Assembly: GCA_036847245.1 (NCBI GenBank)
Contig: DAIUAL010000217.1
Location: 1 to 5,892 of the forward strand
Direction: 5' to 3'
Length of the DNA: 5,892 bases
Source of the DNA: UBA4661 sp002405405
GTDB taxonomy: Bacteria; Bacteroidota; Ignavibacteria; Kapaibacteriales; UBA4661
Shown: in pieces, positions 1 to 5,343 of the stretch
Position numbering within the stretch: the first letter of the stretch is position 1
How the letters are laid out: every line of letters starts with the position of its first letter
Made by a program: the position numbers and the translations under genes
The notes under the pieces: model-generated
Databases searched by the model: none
The model's input: the letters and a program-made list of their open reading frames with translations, nothing else
What the model was told of the DNA's origin: nothing

Positions 1-1
1 C

Positions 2-1501
2 ATCATTCAGGGTATGAATGCCGCTTTTGTTGACATTGGCTTTACGCAAGATGCATTTTTGCATTTTTCTGATGTTGATGAAAAAGATGAAGTCACCGAT
101 GATGACGACGATGACGATGATATTCGTCCACATTCTACGGATGATAATGAACCTCTCTCCAAAGCCGCTGCTTCGGCATTGCGCAAGACTATCAGTGCAC
201 CGCGTAATGTTGAGAGATTACCAACATTCAAGACGAAAAGTTCGGGTGATGTCAAAATTAATCTGACGCCCGGTCAAGATATTATTGTTCAGGTAGTACG
301 CGAAGCATATTCCTCGAAAGGATTTCGTGTGTCATCCAAAATATCTTTGCCCGGACGCTACATGGTTCTCTTGCCATTCAGCGGTTCAGTTGGTATCTCT
401 AAAAAAATTCGAGATATCAAAGAGCGCAAACGTTTGCGTACGATTGCACGGTCGATTCTTCCGGCAGAAGTTGGGTGTATTGTGCGTACAGAGGCTGAAG
501 ATCGTGATGATGCCGTTTTGCGCAAAGATTTTGAGGAATTACTCCGCTTGTGGCGCGAGGTGGAAGCCAAAGTAAAGCAAGCTACAAAGCCAGGTCTTGT
601 TCATCGTGATATGAGCATGACCAATTCTTTGATGCGCGATCTTCTGACCGATAATGTTAAGCGTGTTGTCGTCGATTCAAAAAAACTCTACACAGAAATT
701 GATACCTATGTCGAATGGGCAGCGCCGCACATGCGTAAGCACATCGAATTCTACGATCCGATTATTAATGCCCGCCAAAGTATGTTTAGTGCGGTCGGTA
801 TCGAACAGGAAATTGCTCTTGCCGTATCGCGCAAAGTACCTTTGCCAAGTGGTGGGTATCTCATTATCGAGCAAACCGAGGCGATGGTCGTGGTTGATGT
901 CAATAGCGGTCGCTTTACCGGCGAGCGTGAGCAGGAACAAAATTCTCTGCGAATTAATACCGAAGCGGCACGCGAGGTTGCTCGACAGTTGCGTATTCGT
1001 GATATTGGTGGTATGGTAGTCGTGGATTTTATTGATATGCAAGACGAAGCTAATCGCAGAAAACTCGTCAATGACATGCATCGATTTATGCGTCCTGATC
1101 GTGCAAAATTTGTGATTTATCCACTTACACAATTGGGTTTGATGCAAATTACTCGTCAGCGTATTCGACAAAGTATTTCGCAAATTCTCAGTGAATCTTG
1201 TGCATCATGTGCCGGTACCGGTATCGTTAAATCAACACTTGTCGTTATTAGTGATATTGAGCGATGGTTGCAAAAATTCATTGCCTCGCCCGGACGAGAG
1301 TTTCGTATTGAGTTGCATGTGCATCCAACAATTGCAAAAGATCTTACCGAAGGAACATTCTCAAAACTTGCGCGGTTAATGGTAAAATATTTCGTCAAAA
1401 TTACATTGCGACAAGATGATTTTCTGCGTTCCGATGATTACCGTGTCATATCGATTCGTAAGCAGCGAGAGATTACTAACGATGTATATGCAATGAAATA
1501 A
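2..1501 (+). CDS. rng: Ribonuclease E/G family endoribonuclease, 5'-truncated by window edge
   Basis: This is a single-strand-specific endoribonuclease of the RNase E/G family, which processes rRNA precursors and starts mRNA decay in the cytoplasm. The frame is open from base 2 ('IIQGMNAAFVDIG'), so the real start lies upstream and the Met codon at 14 is internal (family: 'PGMQAAFVDIG'). Numbering from that Met, an S1 RNA-binding domain comes first, interrupted by an acidic insertion at about 23-45 with eight Asp in a row. The RNase H-like/DNase I-like catalytic core follows. Metal ligands D295 and N297 ('VVDVNSG') and D338 ('VVDFIDM') have the same 43-residue spacing as E. coli D303/D346. 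The Zn-link is C396-x-x-C399 ('CASCAGTG'). The protein ends about 95 residues later with no long disordered scaffold tail, so it is RNase G-sized, somewhat over 500 aa. The stop TAA overlaps a following ATG (TAATG). The FCB-type 'GRYMVLLPF' segment supports the lineage guess. Family assignment is very secure; the choice of rng over rne rests on the missing tail. Confidence 0.95.
   Translation: MIQGMNAAFVDIGFTQDAFLHFSDVDEKDEVTDDDDDDDDIRPHSTDDNEPLSKAAASALRKTISAPRNVERLPTFKTKSSGDVKINLTPGQDIIVQVVREAYSSKGFRVSSKISLPGRYMVLLPFSGSVGISKKIRDIKERKRLRTIARSILPAEVGCIVRTEAEDRDDAVLRKDFEELLRLWREVEAKVKQATKPGLVHRDMSMTNSLMRDLLTDNVKRVVVDSKKLYTEIDTYVEWAAPHMRKHIEFYDPIINARQSMFSAVGIEQEIALAVSRKVPLPSGGYLIIEQTEAMVVVDVNSGRFTGEREQEQNSLRINTEAAREVARQLRIRDIGGMVVVDFIDMQDEANRRKLVNDMHRFMRPDRAKFVIYPLTQLGLMQITRQRIRQSISQILSESCASCAGTGIVKSTLVVISDIERWLQKFIASPGREFRIELHVHPTIAKDLTEGTFSKLARLMVKYFVKITLRQDDFLRSDDYRVISIRKQREITNDVYAMK
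98..121 (+). repeat. GAY trinucleotide run encoding eight consecutive aspartates
   Basis: Eight tandem GAT/GAC codons (five GAT, three GAC) lie in the RNase E/G reading frame and form the core of an acidic insertion in the S1 domain. Because GAT and GAC are mixed, the run is not a pure microsatellite. This suggests selection for acidity rather than simple slippage, although slippage at GAT/GAC repeats could still change its length between strains. Confidence 0.85.
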
Positions 1502-1521
1502 TGGATGAAGGAAATATCTGT

Positions 1522-1551
1522 ATGATGCGAACGATAACCCAAGGAATGTAA
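1522..1551 (+). other. Possible micro-ORF (9 codons, or 16 if started at 1501) between rng and dxr
   Basis: An ATG at 1501 overlaps the rng stop codon (TAATG) and opens a 16-codon frame ending with TAA at 1549-1551, two bases before the dxr ATG. In the same frame, ATG-ATG at 1522 and 1525 follows a GAAGGA motif (1507-1512) at ribosome-binding distance, giving MMRTITQGM. Its stop overlaps the region just downstream of the dxr Shine-Dalgarno site, so ribosomes translating it could couple rng and dxr translation. The peptide matches nothing I recognise. A frame this short is expected by chance, so it is recorded as a possibility and not as a gene. Confidence 0.15.
1541..1545 (+). promoter_or_regulatory. 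Shine-Dalgarno site of dxr
   Basis: AAGGA lies 8 bases before the ATG at 1554 and fixes that codon as the start of dxr. It is the only good ribosome-binding motif at a suitable distance in this gap. A second purine-rich motif at 1507-1512 is too far upstream to serve dxr. Confidence 0.75.
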
Positions 1552-1553
1552 GC

Positions 1554-2768
1554 ATGGCTTTGCACGAACTCTCGTCTTTGCAATCAGCAACACGAACACT
1601 TTCTATTCTTGGTGTTACAGGCTCGATTGGTATGCAAGCACTTGATGTTTTTCGACAACACCGCGAGCGACTTCAACTGCAATGGATAACCACACAGTAT
1701 CGCATTGATGAGCTTGAGCGCGTTGCTCAAGAATTTCAACCCTATGGTGTTGTCATTGCTGATGAAGAATCATTTCATACTTTCAAAAAACATACATCGT
1801 TTACCGGACGGATGGAATGCGGTAGAGATGCACTTTGCATGGCGGCAAGCGATTCAGCCAATGATATCGTTCTTTCGTCTTTGGTTGGTTTTTCCGGTGT
1901 TTTACCGACATATCATGCACTTAAACAAGGTATTGCTGTTGCATTGGCGAATAAAGAAACATTGGTGAGTGCCGGGGAAGTCATTACCGATATGGCGCAT
2001 CGCCACAAAGCAAGTATTCTTGCGGTCGATAGTGAACACAGCGCGATGCTGCAATGTGTCGTTGGAGAGTCATTGTCCGATATTGAAAAATTAATCTTGA
2101 CTGCATCGGGCGGACCATTTCGTACAACACCTGCTGAACTACTTGATACGATGACGGCAAGCGATGCTCTCAAGCATCCGAATTGGAGTATGGGTAGCAA
2201 AATCACGATTGATTCTGCTACACTCATGAATAAGGGGTTTGAAGTCATCGAAGCGCATTGGTTGTTTGATGTTCCACCTGAAAAGATCGAAGTTGTAGTT
2301 CATCCGCAATCGATTATTCACTCGATGGTGCAATTTGTCGATGGTTCTGTCAAAGCACAGATGGGTTTGCCGGATATGAAAATTCCTATTCAGTATGCGT
2401 TATCGTATCCTCATCGGTGGGAAGCTGATTTCCCGCGCATGGATTTTACGAGTATAGCTCTGCAAACACTAACCTTTGAACAACCTGATCGTAAGCGATT
2501 TCCGTGCTTGTCATTGGCATTTTCCGCACTCAAAGCAGGGGGTGTTGTACCGGCAATTCTTAATGCCGCCAATGAAATTGCTGTTGCTGAATTCTTACAG
2601 AATCGTTTGCGTTTTACTGATATTCCGGTGCTGATCGAAGAAACAATCAACAAAGTTGATCAGTGCTCTCAGCCTACGCTTGACGATATTTGCCATGCCG
2701 ATGAAACTGCTCGTGGTGTAGCACGTACATTAGCACAAAACCTTTCGCATACTCTCTTTCACGTTTAA
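1554..2768 (+). CDS. dxr: 1-deoxy-D-xylulose 5-phosphate reductoisomerase (Dxr/IspC)
   Basis: Dxr converts 1-deoxy-D-xylulose 5-phosphate to 2-C-methyl-D-erythritol 4-phosphate with NADPH and a divalent metal. This is the first committed step of the MEP isoprenoid pathway, acts in the cytosol, and is the fosmidomycin target. The 404-aa protein is close to the E. coli length of 398. After about 15 non-conserved residues comes the Rossmann NADPH motif GVTGSIG (20-26), then 'ANKETLVSAGE'. Metal ligands D159 and E161 lie in 'VDSEHSAM', and E230 in 'MNKGFE' (E. coli D150, E152, E231). Substrate-binding S185 ('ASGGPFR'), S221, N226 and K227 are present, as is 'HPQSIIHSMVQF'. The linker after D159 is ten residues shorter than in E. 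coli, which is normal outside Proteobacteria. The C-terminal helical domain is complete. The start follows AAGGA by 8 bases. rseP begins 18 bases after the stop, so the two are probably co-transcribed. All catalytic residues are intact, so the enzyme should be active. Confidence 0.98.
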   Translation: MALHELSSLQSATRTLSILGVTGSIGMQALDVFRQHRERLQLQWITTQYRIDELERVAQEFQPYGVVIADEESFHTFKKHTSFTGRMECGRDALCMAASDSANDIVLSSLVGFSGVLPTYHALKQGIAVALANKETLVSAGEVITDMAHRHKASILAVDSEHSAMLQCVVGESLSDIEKLILTASGGPFRTTPAELLDTMTASDALKHPNWSMGSKITIDSATLMNKGFEVIEAHWLFDVPPEKIEVVVHPQSIIHSMVQFVDGSVKAQMGLPDMKIPIQYALSYPHRWEADFPRMDFTSIALQTLTFEQPDRKRFPCLSLAFSALKAGGVVPAILNAANEIAVAEFLQNRLRFTDIPVLIEETINKVDQCSQPTLDDICHADETARGVARTLAQNLSHTLFHV

Positions 2769-2786
2769 TTCAATTTTGGAACGCCG

Positions 2787-4160
2787 ATGGAATTCTTACT
2801 CACGCTTCTGTATTTCGTTATTGTGATCAGCATCCTTGTTACTGTACATGAATGGGGCCATTTCATGGCGGCGCGACTAACAGGAACGCGGGCTGAGGTT
2901 TTTTCAATTGGTATGGGAAATCGTGTTTGCGGTTGGAATGCGATTACAGGTTTTTCATTTGGTCAATTACCCGAAGACTGGGATGGCGGCGATCATACCG
3001 ATTATCGATTATCAATGTTGCCATTTGGTGGATATGTTAAAATTTCAGGTATGATCGATGAAAGTATGGATACCGAGCAAATGAATTTGCCGCCGCAACC
3101 CTATGAGTTCCGCTCTAAAGGAATGTTTGCTAAACTGTTTATCATGTCGGCAGGGGTTATCATGAATGTTATTTTGGCATTGGTGATCTATGTCGGTTTA
3201 ACTGCAACAAAAGGTAAAACTGTTGCAGAAACAACCACCATTGCCCATATCGAGAAGAATAGTTTAGCAGAGAAAATGGGCTTTGCAAACGGTGATAAAA
3301 TTTTGACAATTCAATCAGAGCGGATGAATTCATGGTCAGATATCATGCAGGCAATCACAACCAAACATTTGGGTGAAGATCGGATCATTAGCATTGAACG
3401 TGCAGGACAAGCAATGACACTGACCGTTTCGGGCACAATGCTGACTGATAGTTTGACGGCATCGCAAGGATATGTGCGTGGTTTTACACCTGCTGGTTTT
3501 GCTGTGATGCTTGCGGCAGTTGAAACACTCAATCCAGCCGGAAGAGCGGGTCTTCAAGCAGGTGATACAATTCTTGCACTCAATGGACAACGCATGGTGG
3601 CTGCACAGCAGTTTATTGAAACCATTCAAGCCAGCAAAGGCAAGCAAGTTGTGATTGATTATAAGCGCTCTAATAGTGTACAGCAAGTGTCAGTTACGCC
3701 AAATGACGAAGGTCGATTGGGTGTGCAAATTGTCAGCGTATATGTTGGACCTCTACGTACAGAGCGGTATTCCTTTGGCGAATCAATTGTCAAAGGTACA
3801 GAAGATGCGATGAATTCTATCACAGGTTATATCGCAGGATTGAAGTTATTAGTGTCGGGTAAAGTACCACTCAAGCAATCAGTCGGTGGTCCCATTCAGA
3901 TTGCGAAGATGAGTCGGCAAGCGGCAGAAACGGGTATGGAGGGTTTCTTGAGGTTCCTAGCCCTCTTCTCGATTATTCTTGCAGTAATGAACATTATGCC
4001 GATTCCTGCCTTTGACGGTGGACATATCGTCATTGTTCTAATCGAAGGAGCTATCCGCCGAGAATTACCAACGAAAGTCAAAATTGGTATTCAACAAGTC
4101 GGGTTGCTGCTTTTTTTAGTGGTCATGGTCTTCGTGTTTTATGCGGATTTAACGCGCTAA
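2787..4160 (+). CDS. rseP: RseP-type site-2 intramembrane zinc metalloprotease with two PDZ domains
   Basis: This inner-membrane site-2 protease (family M50B) cuts transmembrane segments of substrates such as anti-sigma factors and remnant signal peptides. In E. coli it carries out the second cut of RseA in the sigma-E envelope-stress response. TM1 (about 3-20) leads into the zinc motif H21-E22-W-G-H25. 'LPFGGYVK' marks the membrane-reentrant loop, and TM2 (about 117-139) contains the conserved 'AGVIMN'. PDZ1 spans about 150-215 and PDZ2 about 235-315 ('AGLQAGDTILALNG'). TM3 carries the third zinc ligand D410 in 'NIMPIPAFDGGH', with Phe where Leu is more usual before the Asp. TM4 is at about 434-454. 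At 457 aa it is in the normal range (E. coli 450). The 'GMIDESMDTEQM' region is FCB-style. An extra segment of about 15-18 residues with WDGGD precedes the loop. The start has only a weak GGA six bases upstream, so translational coupling to dxr is plausible. No anti-sigma or sigma factor gene is visible here, so the substrate is unknown. Confidence 0.96.
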   Translation: MEFLLTLLYFVIVISILVTVHEWGHFMAARLTGTRAEVFSIGMGNRVCGWNAITGFSFGQLPEDWDGGDHTDYRLSMLPFGGYVKISGMIDESMDTEQMNLPPQPYEFRSKGMFAKLFIMSAGVIMNVILALVIYVGLTATKGKTVAETTTIAHIEKNSLAEKMGFANGDKILTIQSERMNSWSDIMQAITTKHLGEDRIISIERAGQAMTLTVSGTMLTDSLTASQGYVRGFTPAGFAVMLAAVETLNPAGRAGLQAGDTILALNGQRMVAAQQFIETIQASKGKQVVIDYKRSNSVQQVSVTPNDEGRLGVQIVSVYVGPLRTERYSFGESIVKGTEDAMNSITGYIAGLKLLVSGKVPLKQSVGGPIQIAKMSRQAAETGMEGFLRFLALFSIILAVMNIMPIPAFDGGHIVIVLIEGAIRRELPTKVKIGIQQVGLLLFLVVMVFVFYADLTR

Positions 4161-4221
4161 AACAAAGAGAAAGTGCTGTAAGCATAACGAAAAAAACATA
4201 TTAAGACGATTAAGGAAAAAC
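4161..4221 (+). other. Purine-rich spacer between rseP and mnmA
   Basis: This is the longest gap in the window (61 bases), strongly A-rich on the + strand. It holds the mnmA ribosome-binding site and a weak 5-bp stem around 4172-4186 with no T-tract after it, so it does not look like an intrinsic terminator. It is long enough for a promoter, but I cannot pick out a convincing one. Confidence 0.4.
4212..4216 (+). promoter_or_regulatory. Shine-Dalgarno site of mnmA
   Basis: AAGGA lies five bases before the ATG at 4222 and supports that start. It agrees with the protein, whose PP-loop begins at residue 13, as is normal for the family. Confidence 0.75.
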
Positions 4222-5325
4222 ATGAAACGCAATCCAAAACGAGTGGTCGTGGGGATGTCAGGCGGTGTTGATTCATCGGTGGCGGCGGCACTCTTGGTAG
4301 AACAAGGATATGAAGTGATTGGTGTTACCATCAAAACATATCGCTACGAAGATGTAGGTGGTAATGTTGGAAATGATTCAAGTTGCTGTTCACTCGATGG
4401 TATCAATGATGCACGGCGTGTCTGTCTTGCTTTAGGGATTCCACACTATGTAGTAGATTTCAGTGCACCTTTTCGTAAGAATGTGATCGATTATTTTATC
4501 GATTCGTATATGAGTGGCGACACTCCTAATCCTTGTGTGCAATGCAATCGCCATATCAAATGGGCAGAGCTTCTCAAGAAAGCAGACGCCTTGGGTGCAG
4601 AGTATGTGTCGATGGGACATTATGCATTTGTTCATCGTCATGCGACAACGGGACGATACTATATTTCGCGCGGTGCCGATATGAAGAAAGATCAGTCTTA
4701 TGCGCTTTGGGGCTTGCATCAAGAGTCGCTTGCACGGACATTGTTTCCACTGTCAGGTTTTACAAAAGAGCAGTCGCGTGCCGAAGCAGAACGCTTCAAT
4801 CTGCCAATTGCAGGCAAAAAAGAATCATATGAAATCTGTTTTATTCCCGATAATGATTACACTCGCTTTTTGCGGGATAATGTCGAGAATCTCGAACAAA
4901 ATAATGGCGGTGAAATTCTTCTCGATGGCATGGAAATCGGAAAGCACACGGGCTTTCAAAATTATACGATTGGGCAACGGCGCGGCTTGGGTGTGTCGAA
5001 CCCAGAACCGCTTTTTGTCCTGAATGTTGTTGCTGAAACCAATCAAGTCATTGTCGGTACAGAAGACAAAGTCATGCACAAAGGATTAATTGCAGAGTCA
5101 GTGAATATGCAAAAGTATGCTTCCATAGACACTCCTATGCGCTTGACGGCAAAAATTCGCTACAAAGATCAAGGGGCAGAAGCAGAATGTGTCATGCTTC
5201 CAGATGGTACTCTTCATATGGTGTTCGATGATATGCGTCGAGCCATTACGCCGGGTCAATCAGTTGTGTTATACGAAGGCGATGATGTAGTTGGTGGTGG
5301 CATTATCAAAGAATGGTTTTCATAA
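4222..5325 (+). CDS. mnmA: tRNA-specific 2-thiouridylase MnmA, three-cysteine form
   Basis: MnmA adenylates and then 2-thiolates the wobble uridine (U34) of tRNA-Lys, -Glu and -Gln in the cytoplasm, usually with sulfur from a cysteine desulfurase and relay proteins. The ATP-pyrophosphatase PP-loop is SGGVDSS at 13-19. The catalytic cysteine region is 'TPNPCVQCN', where C108 aligns with E. coli C102 and C105 stands where E. coli has Asp ('PNPDILCN'). The second reactive Cys is C206 in 'YEICFIPDNDYTRFL'. A central segment 'TIGQRRGLGV' (249-258) and the C-terminal beta-barrel with 'ITPGQSVVLYEGDDVVGGGII' characters complete the fold. At 367 aa it matches E. coli MnmA (368). A 'SSCCSLDGINDA' segment near 53-64 adds two more cysteines. 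The gene follows rseP after 61 bases with its own good ribosome-binding site. Function is secure; the sulfur-transfer chemistry (persulfide or Fe-S assisted) is open because of the CxxC. Confidence 0.97.
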   Translation: MKRNPKRVVVGMSGGVDSSVAAALLVEQGYEVIGVTIKTYRYEDVGGNVGNDSSCCSLDGINDARRVCLALGIPHYVVDFSAPFRKNVIDYFIDSYMSGDTPNPCVQCNRHIKWAELLKKADALGAEYVSMGHYAFVHRHATTGRYYISRGADMKKDQSYALWGLHQESLARTLFPLSGFTKEQSRAEAERFNLPIAGKKESYEICFIPDNDYTRFLRDNVENLEQNNGGEILLDGMEIGKHTGFQNYTIGQRRGLGVSNPEPLFVLNVVAETNQVIVGTEDKVMHKGLIAESVNMQKYASIDTPMRLTAKIRYKDQGAEAECVMLPDGTLHMVFDDMRRAITPGQSVVLYEGDDVVGGGIIKEWFS

Positions 5326-5343
5326 TTTAAGAATGTGGTAGCT

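Noticed and set aside
14..16. ATG at 14 as the true start of RNase E/G
   Set aside because: The codons before it (IIQG) continue the family motif, no ribosome-binding site is seen, and starting there would cut off the first strands of the S1 domain.
677..1183. 168-codon open frame on the minus strand within RNase E/G
   Set aside because: It lies entirely over the conserved catalytic core of RNase E/G, shows no recognisable domain, and has no credible gene context. It is a shadow of the + strand gene.
1212..1221. CCGGTACCGG palindrome
   Set aside because: It falls in the codons for the conserved 'AGTG' of the RNase E/G Zn-link. The Gly/Thr codons explain it, and it is short and isolated.
4172..4186. 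Small stem (GTGCT/AGCAT) in the rseP-mnmA gap as a terminator
   Set aside because: It has only five pairs, one a wobble, with a three-base loop, and is followed by an A-rich and not a T-rich stretch.
5333..5341. ATG at 5333 as a start for the last gene
   Set aside because: It is in a different frame and stops after two codons (ATG TGG TAG).
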